The notes under the pieces: model-generated
What the model saw: only the letters and a program-made list of their open reading frames with translations
What the model was told of the DNA's origin: nothing
The model's database searches: none
Translations under genes and position numbers: made by a program
Shown: positions 10,519-20,102 of the stretch, piece by piece
How positions within the stretch are numbered: position 1 is the first letter of the stretch
How the letters are laid out: every line of letters begins with the position of its first letter
From: Frateuria_A sp035944355
GTDB taxonomy: Bacteria > Pseudomonadota > Gammaproteobacteria > Xanthomonadales > Rhodanobacteraceae
Direction: 5' to 3'
Assembly: GCF_035944355.1 (NCBI RefSeq)
Contig: NZ_DASZBH010000001.1
Location: 1 to 64,000 of the forward strand
DNA length: 64,000 nt

Positions 10519-12441
10519 TTGCCCATACTGACGCCTCGAACAACACTGACGCTGCGATTCGTGTCGATGTTGTTGTTGTGCGTCCTGCTGGGACGCGCGT
10601 TCGCGACCGTGCCTCCGGGCAAGGCGGAGGCGTTCGACCAGCTCGCCGGCAAGCTGGAGCGTGGCGAGATCGCGCCTGACAACCAGGCGGGCATGCTCCA
10701 GGTGCTCGAGCAGGTGAAAGGCCTGGTGCCTCCAGGCGACGCGCGCCGCGAGCTGCGCTACCGCTACCTGTTCTGCATCCTGGGCATGGACGCTTCGCCC
10801 GCCGAAGGCATCGCCTATGCGGAGCGGGGGTTGGCCGACGCCCGGCGGATCGGCTACGCGGAAGCCGAGATCAACTTCCATTTCTGCCGCGGCTCCAACC
10901 AGGAGGCGCTTACCACGTCGCGTGATGCGCTGGTCGACTACGACGCCGGCATCGCGCTGGCGCGGAGCCACGAGAACACGCGCCTGGTCGCCGACGGCCT
11001 GACCTGGCGCGGCAGCGTGCAGTCGCTGCTGGGCGAGCACGCCCTGGCGCTGGTGGATTTCCTGGAGGCGCAGAAGTTCTACGCGACCAGCGGCGCGCCG
11101 ATCGAAAGCGAGCAAAACCTGTTCAACATCGCGGTGGCCTACCGGCGGCTCGGCGAATCGGCGCAGGCGCGCGAGTACCTGGACAAGCTGTTGGCCCTGG
11201 GCGAGCAGCGCCACGACCGGGCGCAGCAGCTCGCCGCCCACATGCAACTGGGTTTCCTCGACAGCGAGGTGGGTGAGCAGGCGTCCGCCGAAAGCCATCT
11301 GCACAAGGCGCTGGCGCTCGCCAGGGCAGTCGACAACCGCTCTCAGGAAGCCGGCATCCACCTGGGGCTGGCGCAGGTGGACAACCAGCAGGGGCGCTAC
11401 GCCCAGGCGCTGGACGAGCTGGCTCTGGCGCAACCCGGGTTTGCGCGCATGGGCGACCGTTCCAACCGCGACATGATCTTGCTGCAGACCGCCAAAGCCC
11501 ATGCGGGCCTTGGCCAACACGACCAGGCGATCGCCGAGTACGCCCAGGCCGAGACGCTGCTCCAGCAGAGCGGCAACCTGCGTTACCTGGCCGAACTGCT
11601 CGATGCGCGTGCGCGCAGCTACCAGGCGCTGAACCGTCTGCAGCCGGAGGTGACGGATCTGCGCCGCCTGGTAAAGGTGCGTGAGGCGCTGGACCGCAAG
11701 GCGCATTCGGACAACGCCACACTGATGAACTACCAGTTCCAGACCGCCCAGCGCGACCAGGAGAACCGTCGCCTGGCCGCCGACCGCGCGCTGAAGGAAC
11801 AGCAGCTGCAGTCGCTGGAGCACGTGCGGCACTGGCAGCGGGTGGCGCTGATGCTGGGCGGAGTGCTGATCCTCATGCTGCTGTGGCTCGCGGCCCGCCA
11901 GTTCCGCCGTTCGCGCAAGCTGCACAGGCTGGCGATGACCGATCCGCTCACCGGCATCGCCAACCGCCGCCACATCGAGGAGCTGGCGCGGCGCGCCCTA
12001 AACGATGCCCGCGCGCAAGGCGAGTCCCTGTGCGTGCTGGTGGTGGACGTGGACCACTTCAAGGCGGTGAACGATGCCTTCGGCCATGCGGTGGGCGATC
12101 AGGTGCTGGTGCGCATCGCACAGGCCTGCAGGCAGGTGTTGCGCCGCTTCGACATGCTGGGCCGGATGGGCGGCGAGGAGTTCCTGATCGTGCTGCCGGA
12201 CACCTCGCTGGAGGTGGCCCTGCAGATGGCCGAGCGGCTGCGGCGCAAGCTCGAATCGCTGTCACTGGCCAATCTCGCTCCGAGCCTGAAGGTCACCGCC
12301 AGCGTCGGCGCGGCCGAAGCCGACCACGAGTCCGACGACCTGTCCGAGTTGATCCGCCGTGCCGACACGGCGATGTACCGCGCCAAGGACGCCGGCCGCA
12401 ATCGGGTCGAAACCCTGGCGGCACGGGCCGCCGTAGTGTGA
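10519..12441 (+). CDS. Diguanylate cyclase with periplasmic TPR sensor region
   Basis: This is a 640-residue membrane protein that should make cyclic di-GMP. An N-terminal hydrophobic segment looks like a signal anchor. About residues 30-430 are helical TPR-like repeats, followed by a coiled linker, one membrane helix near 442-461, and a cytoplasmic GGDEF domain. The active site is GGEEF at 551-555, and the product-inhibition site RxxD is R542-D545, so it looks catalytically intact and feedback-inhibited. The start is uncertain: TTG 10519, GTG 10561 and ATG 10567 are in frame and none has a good Shine-Dalgarno. It lies 126 bp upstream of the minor-pilin operon in the same direction; a role in pilus control is inference. 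Confidence 0.88.
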   Translation: MPILTPRTTLTLRFVSMLLLCVLLGRAFATVPPGKAEAFDQLAGKLERGEIAPDNQAGMLQVLEQVKGLVPPGDARRELRYRYLFCILGMDASPAEGIAYAERGLADARRIGYAEAEINFHFCRGSNQEALTTSRDALVDYDAGIALARSHENTRLVADGLTWRGSVQSLLGEHALALVDFLEAQKFYATSGAPIESEQNLFNIAVAYRRLGESAQAREYLDKLLALGEQRHDRAQQLAAHMQLGFLDSEVGEQASAESHLHKALALARAVDNRSQEAGIHLGLAQVDNQQGRYAQALDELALAQPGFARMGDRSNRDMILLQTAKAHAGLGQHDQAIAEYAQAETLLQQSGNLRYLAELLDARARSYQALNRLQPEVTDLRRLVKVREALDRKAHSDNATLMNYQFQTAQRDQENRRLAADRALKEQQLQSLEHVRHWQRVALMLGGVLILMLLWLAARQFRRSRKLHRLAMTDPLTGIANRRHIEELARRALNDARAQGESLCVLVVDVDHFKAVNDAFGHAVGDQVLVRIAQACRQVLRRFDMLGRMGGEEFLIVLPDTSLEVALQMAERLRRKLESLSLANLAPSLKVTASVGAAEADHESDDLSELIRRADTAMYRAKDAGRNRVETLAARAAVV

Positions 12442-12567
12442 CGTTCGCCACGGCCGGCTGAGGCTCCGCTACCGCTAATCGGGGAAAAGCCACCTTTCGT
12501 CTGCTGACGTCTGGCAGGCCGCGCCGTGCTGCCTATGCTGGCGGCCGCGTGATCCGGGAGGGGCCGA

Positions 12568-13146
12568 ATGAATCGTTACGCACCGCGCAGCCAGCGCGGC
12601 GTCTCGCTGATCGAGGTATTGGTGGCCGTGCTGGTCTTCAGCGTGGGCATGATCGGCGTGGCCGGCCTGCTGATCATGGCGACGCGCTCCAACCACACGG
12701 CCTACCTGCGCACCCAGGCCGCCTTCCTCGCCAGCAACATGGGCGACCGCATGAGCGCCAACCCGGTGGGCGTGTGGATGGGCAACTACGATTCCTCCAG
12801 CTATCCGGTCAGTGCCAGCACGGCGGCCAACAACGATTGCAGCGCGGGCTGCACGCCTGATGCCCTGGCGCAGTCCGACCAGCGTGCCTGGAGCCGCCAG
12901 CTGAAGACCTTCCTGCCGCAGGCATCTGCCAGGATCCGCTGCGACAAGACCAACGCAGGGTACACGCCGGACGCCTGGGTGCCGCCCTCGGCGTCGACCA
13001 GTCCCACGGCGCCCGTCACCACACCCGGCCAGATCGGCATGCGCCCGCCTTATGGCGGCACCTGCTCGATGCACATCTCCTGGTACGAGCAGGACTCCCT
13101 CGGTCCCTCCAGCCAGCAAACGTTCGACTGGGAGTTCCAGCCATGA
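12568..13146 (+). CDS. pilV: Type IV minor pilin PilV
   Basis: A 192-residue prepilin has the class III leader QRG|VSLIEVLVAVLVFSVGM, with cleavage after Gly and Glu at +5, then a long hydrophobic helix. The C-terminal globular part contains several cysteines. PilV proteins are part of the minor-pilin priming complex at the pilus tip. GGGAGG lies six bases before the ATG. It is the first gene of a tightly spaced six-gene operon and overlaps pilW by ATGA. Confidence 0.88.
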   Translation: MNRYAPRSQRGVSLIEVLVAVLVFSVGMIGVAGLLIMATRSNHTAYLRTQAAFLASNMGDRMSANPVGVWMGNYDSSSYPVSASTAANNDCSAGCTPDALAQSDQRAWSRQLKTFLPQASARIRCDKTNAGYTPDAWVPPSASTSPTAPVTTPGQIGMRPPYGGTCSMHISWYEQDSLGPSSQQTFDWEFQP

Positions 13147-14492
13147 GGAGCTGGGCAATGCAGGGCGTGGCTCGCCGCCACGCGGGCGTGACGCTCATCG
13201 AACTCATGGTAGCCATGGTGCTGGGCCTGATCGTCGCGGCCGGCATCGTCTCGGTGTTTCTCTCGACGTCCAAGAGCAACCGTGTGCAGAACCAGATGGC
13301 GCGGCTGCAGGAGGAGGGGCGCTTCGCGGTGACACGCCTCAAGGACGAGCTGCGCATGGCGAACAGCCAGTACTGCACCAATTCCGGTGGCGTGGCCAAG
13401 GCCGCCCCGACCTCGCAGGTGTACCTGGACGGCCTGCGTTCGCCCAAGGTCTACGCCAAGGGCGGCAAGACCGTCACCGGCGCCATGGCCGACGTGACCA
13501 CCGGCTGGGGGTCGACCAGCGGCACCAACACCTATCCGTCCGAGCCCACCGCGGCCTACAGCTTCCCTTCCTACCTGTCGATGCGCGGCTACGACTGCGG
13601 CAAGACCACCTGTGCGCCGGACGACCCGAACAGGACGGTGCCCGCCATTCCCGCCATGGGCACCGCGTTGAACAAGCGCGTGGTGGGCACCGACGTACTC
13701 ACCCTCCGCTACATGGATTCCTCGCGCGGCTGGTCGGTGGTGGCGCCGGGCGTCACCGGCACGCACCTGGCGGTGTCGGCGAGCAGCCCCAACATCATCC
13801 AGAGCATCACTTTGGCGCAGGCTATTTCCAGCGAACCCCCCGCGAGTGATTTTGCTTCCGGCCACCTCGCGGTGCTTGCCGACTGCTCCGCGGCACAGGT
13901 GTTCGCGGTGGCCAAGGCGAGCAGCACGGTGCTCACGCCCGACAGCTCTAACAACTACGGTGCGCCCGCCCCGCAGCAGCCGCTGTCGGCGCCCAAGGTG
14001 TTCGACTTCAACACCGACTACCAGACCGTCACCTATTACGTGAAGGTGATCGACAACGGCAACGGGCAGCGCACCGGTGCCCTGATCCGGCGCGTCAACG
14101 GCACCGACCAGGAACTGGTGCGCGGTGTCGAGCGGCTGGATTTCCGCTACGGCGTGCAGGACGCCAGCGGCACGATCCGCTACATGCACGCGGGCGACGT
14201 CGACAAGGCGACTGGCATCACCTGTCCGCCCGGTGAGCCGCAGGCCATCACCACGGCTGGCTGCCTGTGGCGCGCCGTCGCCACCATCGAGGTGAACCTG
14301 GTGATGGATGGACAGGATCCGCTGTACACCCTGACGGCGGCGGACCTTGCATACAGCTATGCGATCGACGGCAACTACACGCCGGTGGCCCCGTCGGCGC
14401 ATGCCATCAAGCCCAGCGACCAGGGCTTCGTCGATCCGCTGATCCGCCGCGAGTTCACCGCGGTGGTCGCCGTGCACAACTTCAATCCGTGA
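13143..14492 (+). CDS. pilW: Type IV minor pilin PilW
   Basis: A 449-residue prepilin-like protein has the leader HAG|VTLIELMVAMVLGLIV, Glu at +5, and a large C-terminal domain, consistent with PilW, the large minor pilin. The ATG overlaps the pilV stop (ATGA), with GGAG eight bases upstream inside pilV. At 449 residues it is longer than PilW of Pseudomonas (from memory), as often in Xanthomonadales. It is followed 17 bp later by pilX. Confidence 0.88.
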   Translation: MRSWAMQGVARRHAGVTLIELMVAMVLGLIVAAGIVSVFLSTSKSNRVQNQMARLQEEGRFAVTRLKDELRMANSQYCTNSGGVAKAAPTSQVYLDGLRSPKVYAKGGKTVTGAMADVTTGWGSTSGTNTYPSEPTAAYSFPSYLSMRGYDCGKTTCAPDDPNRTVPAIPAMGTALNKRVVGTDVLTLRYMDSSRGWSVVAPGVTGTHLAVSASSPNIIQSITLAQAISSEPPASDFASGHLAVLADCSAAQVFAVAKASSTVLTPDSSNNYGAPAPQQPLSAPKVFDFNTDYQTVTYYVKVIDNGNGQRTGALIRRVNGTDQELVRGVERLDFRYGVQDASGTIRYMHAGDVDKATGITCPPGEPQAITTAGCLWRAVATIEVNLVMDGQDPLYTLTAADLAYSYAIDGNYTPVAPSAHAIKPSDQGFVDPLIRREFTAVVAVHNFNP

Positions 14493-14509
14493 CCGGCGAA
14501 ATCCGACCC

Positions 14510-15172
14510 ATGGTGCATGTCATGAAACATTCCCGTCCCCTGTGGAATCGCCGCCATGCCCAGAAGGGCGCGGTGCTGGTGGTGGCCCTCGTGTTCATGG
14601 TCCTGTTGACCATCCTGGCCATCAGCGCCTCCGGCCGGTCGCTGCTGCAGCAGCGCATGGCGGGCGGCCTGCGCAACGCCGGTCTGGCCGAAATGAGCGC
14701 GGAAACCGCCCTGCGCGGCGCGGAGTGGAAGCTGTGGACGAGCACCTCCAAGCTCACCAGCACCCCGCTGCTGTGCGGCACCGGCGTGCTGGCGGGGAGT
14801 TGCTACGTCTACGACCCGGGCAACGCCGCGGTCTACGGCTCCAGCGGCATCGTCACGACGTTCCGCACGAGCCCTACCTGGACCGACGCCGGCGCGCAGA
14901 CCTACAAGGGGCCGGGCAGCTCCATTGACTACACAAGCAGGACCACCACCGACCGGCTCGCCAGGAATCCGGTCTACCTCATCGAGGACATGGGCGTGGA
15001 GCTCCCCCCGGGCGTGAACGGCGGCCTGCACGAATCCGGCGCCACCGGGGCGGGTGGCGGCGGGGTGGGCAGCACCAGCCGCCACATCTACCGCATCACC
15101 GCCCGCGCCACGGGTGGCGACAACAACACGGTGCGCGTGCTGGAGAGCACGTTCGCCGCCAAGAGCAACTGA
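14510..15172 (+). CDS. pilX: Type IV minor pilin PilX
   Basis: A 220-residue prepilin-like protein has the leader QKG|AVLVVALVFMVLLTILAIS. Position +5 is valine, not glutamate, as in GspK-like tip subunits. The next block SLLQQRMAGGLRN is characteristic of PilX. The ATG at 14510 is the first after the pilW stop; an in-frame ATG at 14522 is possible. The frame extends upstream inside pilW, but that part does not resemble a pilin. It lies directly before pilY1. Confidence 0.85.
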   Translation: MVHVMKHSRPLWNRRHAQKGAVLVVALVFMVLLTILAISASGRSLLQQRMAGGLRNAGLAEMSAETALRGAEWKLWTSTSKLTSTPLLCGTGVLAGSCYVYDPGNAAVYGSSGIVTTFRTSPTWTDAGAQTYKGPGSSIDYTSRTTTDRLARNPVYLIEDMGVELPPGVNGGLHESGATGAGGGGVGSTSRHIYRITARATGGDNNTVRVLESTFAAKSN

Positions 15173-15187
15173 GCCGGAGTCATTGCC

Positions 15188-18100
15188 ATGCTGCGTATCC
15201 GTTCCGCACCGTCTGGCAAGCACGCCCTCGCCATCGGCCTTGCGCTTTCCCTGCTCGGCGGGTGGGCAGCGCCGTTCGCGCCGCAGGCGCGCGCCGAAGG
15301 GTCGGCCCTCTGGGTCGGCGCGGCGCTGGCCGTTGCCGCCACCACGAGCACGCCGGTCGCGGCGGTCGAACTGAGTCCGACCCCGCCCAACGACACCCAG
15401 GGCGTCGCGCCGAACATCGTGGTGACGTTCGACGACTCCGGTTCGATGGCGAGCAACTACATGGGCGACAACCGGCCGTTCGACAACGGCAGTTGGAGCG
15501 GCCCGTGGCGCTGTGCCGGTGTGATCGACCCCCGCATCACCGATGCCACCGATATCCGCTCGAACGCCATGAACGGCGTGTACTACAACCCCAACGTGCG
15601 CTACGTACCGCCCATCAAGGCCGATGGAACATCGTTCCCGAATGCCGATGCCACCCTCGTGCGAGTGCCGCAGGACGGCATCGGCGTCAACCGGCCCTAC
15701 AACAAGAAGACGCTGGCCGCGGCCGGCGGCTACAACAACAATCCCAATCTCACCTTCGACACGACCGCAGCCACCGACCTGACCGGCACCGTCAAGGTGA
15801 CCTATCCCACGGTAGTGACCACCTACGCCGCGTTCGGTAGCACCTGTCCGGCCGACGCAGACGCCGGTTCGTGCTCGAACAATACGTCGGGCACCTCCGG
15901 CAGCGGCAGCAATGCGGTCTATGCGTTCTGGTATTCGGGAGCCGGCAACGTCAGCGGTTCGGGGGCGAGCATCGTCGTGTCGGGCGTGGGCCTTGTGATC
16001 AGCAGGACCTCCAAGAACAACTATATGGTCGCCACCGGCGACAAGACCAGTCAGAGCAACACGCCCACCAAGAATTACGTGACCTGGACGGTGACGAGCA
16101 CCAACACGTCGGGCACGCCGACCTTCAGCAGCGACAACCGCTGGAAGTGCGGCTATGGTTCCTCGCCGATGGATCCGAGCAAGACGGGGCCGGACGGCAG
16201 CACCTACCCCAACGGCGGCCCCTATTACTACCGGTACAAATCGACGGCTCCCGCCATCACCACGAATGCGTACGGCAAGCCCGATGCCGGCGGCCTGGCC
16301 AATCTCTACACGGCCGGCAACTGGGAGGCGGTGGCCATCCCCAACACCAACACGACGATCAACGGCGTCACCGTCAACCAATGGCAGAACTTCGCCAACT
16401 GGTATGCCTATTACCGTACGCGCAACCAGATGACGCGCACCTCGCTGTCGCGCGTATTCGGCGGCCTGGGCAGTGCCAGCTCCAGCGGCGGCTACGGCAA
16501 CCCGTTCCGGGTCGCCTGGCAGAACCTCTATACGACCAGCACCTTCAACTTGCAGGCGAACACCATCATCAGCGCCCTGATGGATACGAACTCGCCATCG
16601 ACGTGCGATGCGAGCCAGACCGATCCGGTCGCCGTCGGGCTGGTGGCAGGCTCGGCCAAGACTCCGCCAGGCTGCTACCGCAGCGCCTTTTTCAACTGGA
16701 TCTTCAGCGTCAACGCCACCGGCGATACGCCAGCGCGCGCCGCCGCGATCCGTGCCGGCAAATTCTTCCAGCGCGGGTACAACGCCGCCACCAGGACGGG
16801 CAACACGGGGGCGACGGGCGACCTCCACGATCCCTACTGGGAACCGCCCAAGACTTCCGGCGCCGACGGTCTGGAGCTCGTCTGCCGGCAGAACTTCCAC
16901 ATGCTGGTGACCGACGGCTACTGGAACGAAACCAACCCGGCCCTGCCTACGCCCTTCAAGGACGGGCAGACGGCCACGACCCTGCCCGACGGCACGGCGT
17001 ACAGCGTCACCGCGGCGGAGTCGCGCGTGTTCTGGAACGTGCAGGGAGCCAAGCTGGCGTCATCGCAGGCGAACATCGCCTACAACTACTGGGCCACCAA
17101 CCTGCGCCCGGACCTGTATGACCCGGCCAACGGCAAGGTCGTGCCTCCCTACATGCCCGATACGTCCACCGGCGTGATCTCCGGCGCGACCTCCGCGAGC
17201 CTGGAAAAATATTTCAATCCCAACAACGACCCGGCCAACTGGCCGCACATGGTCGAGTACATGGTCACCCTGGGCGTGCCGGGCAACCTGATCCATTCCA
17301 GCGACGTCGACTGCAACAACGCCACCGCCAACGACATCTGCGCCCTGCGTCGGGGCAGTACGAATTCCACCGGCGCCATCGGCTGGTCCACACCCCTGAA
17401 CAACGATCCGACCGGCATCGACGACACCTGGCACGCGGCGATCAACAGCCGCGGCGCCTATTTCAATGCCGCCAATCCGCAGAATCTGGTGGACCAGATG
17501 AGCGCGATCCTCACCAACATCAGCGCGCGCAGTGCGCCTGCGCTGACCGGTGCGGTGAACACGTCCGTGCTCGTACCGGGGGCGCTGGCCTTCAGTACCG
17601 GCTACAGCACGTCCGACTGGTCGGGTGTGCTGCAGGCGGTGGGCGTCAATGCCGACGGATCCCTCTCGAAGTCGGCGCTGTGGGACTCGGGCGCCCTCCT
17701 GGACGATGCGACCAAGACGCCGCCCAGCTCCCGCGCGATCTATACGGCGAAGGAGGGGAGCGACGGCAGCTTCGCCGGCGGCGTGGATTTCAGGACCTTC
17801 ACGGCCCTGGACACGGCCGCCCAGGCCTTGCTGGGCGGTACGCCGGCAAGTGCCGGCGCGACCGACACCGGCCAGGCCCGGCTCGACTACCTGCGCGGCG
17901 ATCGGACGAACGAGGGCGCGACCTTCCGTACGCGCGCCCATCTGCTGGGCGCCATCATCGGTTCGCAGGCGCTCTACCTGTCCTATCCGGCCAGCGGCTA
18001 TCGCAGCACCTGGCCTGCCGGAGCGCCGGAGAACGATGCGGCCGGCTGCGCCAGCGCCACGCCGCCGAGCTGCCATAGCTACGAGTATTTCGTGAACGCC

Positions 18101-19663
18101 CATCTCGACCGCAAGCCGGTGGTGTACGTGGGCGCGAACGACGGCATGCTGCACGCTTTCGACGCTTCGCAGTACGAGGACACCTCCGTGACCCCGAGCG
18201 TCATCAAGCCGACCGCCGGAGCGGGCAAGGAGCTCTTTGCCTATGTGCCGCGCTCGGTCTACGCCAACCTCGGCGCGTTCATGTCCAAGAGCAACTTCAA
18301 GTTCATGCCCACCGTGGATGGCACGCTGGCCACGCGCGACGTGTACTTCAGCCAGGACGTCAGCTCGCCCGTCAGCACCAGCAAGGGCTGGCACACACTG
18401 CTGGTCGGTAGCCTGCGCCTGGGCGGGCGTGGCATCTATGCGCTGGACGTCACCGACCCGACGTCGATGTCGGCCAGCAAGGTGCTGTGGGAGTTCAACG
18501 CCGACCAGCCCGACCAGAGCACCTGGACGGACGGGACCCACACCAACCCCGGCGGCAAGCCTGCCCATCTCGGCTATACCTTCGCCCAGCCGAACATTGG
18601 CCGCCTGCCCAACGGCAAGTGGGTGGTGCTGGTGGCGGGCGGCTATTTCCCGGATTGCAGCAAGGCGCCCTTTACCTCGTCCAATTGCTCCTATCCGGCA
18701 GCGGCATCGAACAAATACAGCTCGCTGTTCATCCTCGATGCGCAGACGGGCAAGCTCATCCGGGAGATGACCACGCCGGATCCGGCCGCGGTTCCTGGAG
18801 CGGTGGCGAGCCATGGCCTGGCCACGCCCGTGCTCGGCGACTACAACAACGACCAGGTGGACGACGTGGCCTTCGCCGGTGACCTGGACGGCAACGTCTG
18901 GCGCTTCGACCTGAGCTCGTCCGATCCGAACCAGTGGAGCGTGAGGCTGCTGTTCAAGCCGGCGACGGCCGGCGCGCAGCCGATCACCTCGATGCCGCGC
19001 CTGTTCGCCGATCCGGTGAGCAGCCGCTTCATGGTCGTGTTCGGCACCGGCAAGTACCTGGGCACCTCCGACAACACCAGCGGTAGCGCCACGACCCAGG
19101 CCGTCTACGGCATCCGCGACAACAACACCAACCCGTGGACGGCGGCGGACCTCATCCAGCAGACGCTGAGCGAGACGACGTCCACCGACGGCAAGACGCT
19201 GGCGCGCGGACTCACCAATTACGCGGTGCCCAGCGCAAAGGGCGGGTGGTACTTCAACCTCGGTCCCAGCACGTCCTCGCAGGGCGAACGCGTGGTGGTG
19301 ACGCCGGGGGCGCTTTTCGACACGGGGCGAGTGGTGATCCAGACGCTGATTCCCGGCACCAACGATCCCTGCAGCGCCACCATCCAGGGCGCACTGATGG
19401 TGGTGGACGCCTCCAGCGGCGGCTCGGGTGGTGGCCTGGCCGGTCCGCCGGTGTCCGGCTGGGGCGGCGGGAACCCCGGCGACACCTCGGTGGTCGGCGG
19501 GCGCGTGGACAACCCCCGCACGAACGGGTCGGTGCCGCTGGTCACCACCATCGGCGGCGGCAACATCCTCATCCCGGGCCTCAAGCTCTCGGGCGGCAAT
19601 GTGCTCAACATCAACGACGCCATCTGGCGCCGCCGCTCGTGGCGGCAGGTAAACAACCCATGA
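15188..19663 (+). CDS. pilY1: Type IV pilus tip adhesin/biogenesis factor PilY1
   Basis: A 1491-residue exported protein starts with a signal peptide ending near ARAEG. A von Willebrand A-like metal site FDDSGSM lies at 81-87. The C-terminal half is a PilY1 beta-propeller with repeated VYVGANDGMLHAFD-type blades and a calcium loop beginning D1218 (DYNNDQVDD). PilY1 proteins cap the pilus tip, act in adhesion, surface sensing and twitching, and need calcium binding to counter retraction (family knowledge). GGAG lies nine bases before the ATG. The Gly/Ser/Asn-rich middle part is the least conserved. It overlaps the next gene's upstream region by one codon. Confidence 0.93.
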   Translation: MLRIRSAPSGKHALAIGLALSLLGGWAAPFAPQARAEGSALWVGAALAVAATTSTPVAAVELSPTPPNDTQGVAPNIVVTFDDSGSMASNYMGDNRPFDNGSWSGPWRCAGVIDPRITDATDIRSNAMNGVYYNPNVRYVPPIKADGTSFPNADATLVRVPQDGIGVNRPYNKKTLAAAGGYNNNPNLTFDTTAATDLTGTVKVTYPTVVTTYAAFGSTCPADADAGSCSNNTSGTSGSGSNAVYAFWYSGAGNVSGSGASIVVSGVGLVISRTSKNNYMVATGDKTSQSNTPTKNYVTWTVTSTNTSGTPTFSSDNRWKCGYGSSPMDPSKTGPDGSTYPNGGPYYYRYKSTAPAITTNAYGKPDAGGLANLYTAGNWEAVAIPNTNTTINGVTVNQWQNFANWYAYYRTRNQMTRTSLSRVFGGLGSASSSGGYGNPFRVAWQNLYTTSTFNLQANTIISALMDTNSPSTCDASQTDPVAVGLVAGSAKTPPGCYRSAFFNWIFSVNATGDTPARAAAIRAGKFFQRGYNAATRTGNTGATGDLHDPYWEPPKTSGADGLELVCRQNFHMLVTDGYWNETNPALPTPFKDGQTATTLPDGTAYSVTAAESRVFWNVQGAKLASSQANIAYNYWATNLRPDLYDPANGKVVPPYMPDTSTGVISGATSASLEKYFNPNNDPANWPHMVEYMVTLGVPGNLIHSSDVDCNNATANDICALRRGSTNSTGAIGWSTPLNNDPTGIDDTWHAAINSRGAYFNAANPQNLVDQMSAILTNISARSAPALTGAVNTSVLVPGALAFSTGYSTSDWSGVLQAVGVNADGSLSKSALWDSGALLDDATKTPPSSRAIYTAKEGSDGSFAGGVDFRTFTALDTAAQALLGGTPASAGATDTGQARLDYLRGDRTNEGATFRTRAHLLGAIIGSQALYLSYPASGYRSTWPAGAPENDAAGCASATPPSCHSYEYFVNAHLDRKPVVYVGANDGMLHAFDASQYEDTSVTPSVIKPTAGAGKELFAYVPRSVYANLGAFMSKSNFKFMPTVDGTLATRDVYFSQDVSSPVSTSKGWHTLLVGSLRLGGRGIYALDVTDPTSMSASKVLWEFNADQPDQSTWTDGTHTNPGGKPAHLGYTFAQPNIGRLPNGKWVVLVAGGYFPDCSKAPFTSSNCSYPAAASNKYSSLFILDAQTGKLIREMTTPDPAAVPGAVASHGLATPVLGDYNNDQVDDVAFAGDLDGNVWRFDLSSSDPNQWSVRLLFKPATAGAQPITSMPRLFADPVSSRFMVVFGTGKYLGTSDNTSGSATTQAVYGIRDNNTNPWTAADLIQQTLSETTSTDGKTLARGLTNYAVPSAKGGWYFNLGPSTSSQGERVVVTPGALFDTGRVVIQTLIPGTNDPCSATIQGALMVVDASSGGSGGGLAGPPVSGWGGGNPGDTSVVGGRVDNPRTNGSVPLVTTIGGGNILIPGLKLSGGNVLNINDAIWRRRSWRQVNNP

Positions 19664-19674
19664 GGAGGCGCTGC

Positions 19675-20097
19675 ATGCGCAAGTACAGGGGCTTCAGTTT
19701 GATCGAGCTGATGGTGGTGGTCGCCATCATCGCGATCATCGCCGCGTTTGCCGTGCCGAGTTACCTCAACTACGGCATCCGCGCCCGCCGCAGCGACGGG
19801 CAGAACATGCTTCTGCGCGTGGCGGATGCGCAGGAGCGCTATTACGCGGCCCACAACAGCTACGGCTCGCTCAACCAACTGGGCTACACCACCGCTGCCT
19901 CCAAGCTCTCCGAGAAGGGTTACTACCAGCTCGGTATGGAACCGTCCTCGGACAGCACATCGGCGGTGGCGTACACGGCCACCGCAACGCCCGTGAGTGG
20001 CAGCCCGCAGGTCAAGGACACCTGCGGTGCGCTCACGATCGACAATGCGGGCGTGAGAGGGCAGGCCGGCAGCACTACCAACGGCACCTGCTGGTGA
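19675..20097 (+). CDS. pilE: Type IV minor pilin PilE
   Basis: A 140-residue prepilin has leader RG|FSLIELMVVVAIIAIIAAFAVPSY and a small C-terminal domain with a cysteine pair (DTCGAL and GTCW), the usual disulfide loop. GAGGAGG sits six bases before the ATG at 19675, which decides that start over an in-frame ATG at 19660 that overlaps the pilY1 stop. Its place after pilY1 and its size match the minor pilin PilE, not the major pilin PilA. Confidence 0.9.
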   Translation: MRKYRGFSLIELMVVVAIIAIIAAFAVPSYLNYGIRARRSDGQNMLLRVADAQERYYAAHNSYGSLNQLGYTTAASKLSEKGYYQLGMEPSSDSTSAVAYTATATPVSGSPQVKDTCGALTIDNAGVRGQAGSTTNGTCW

Positions 20098-20102
20098 GCG
20101 CC

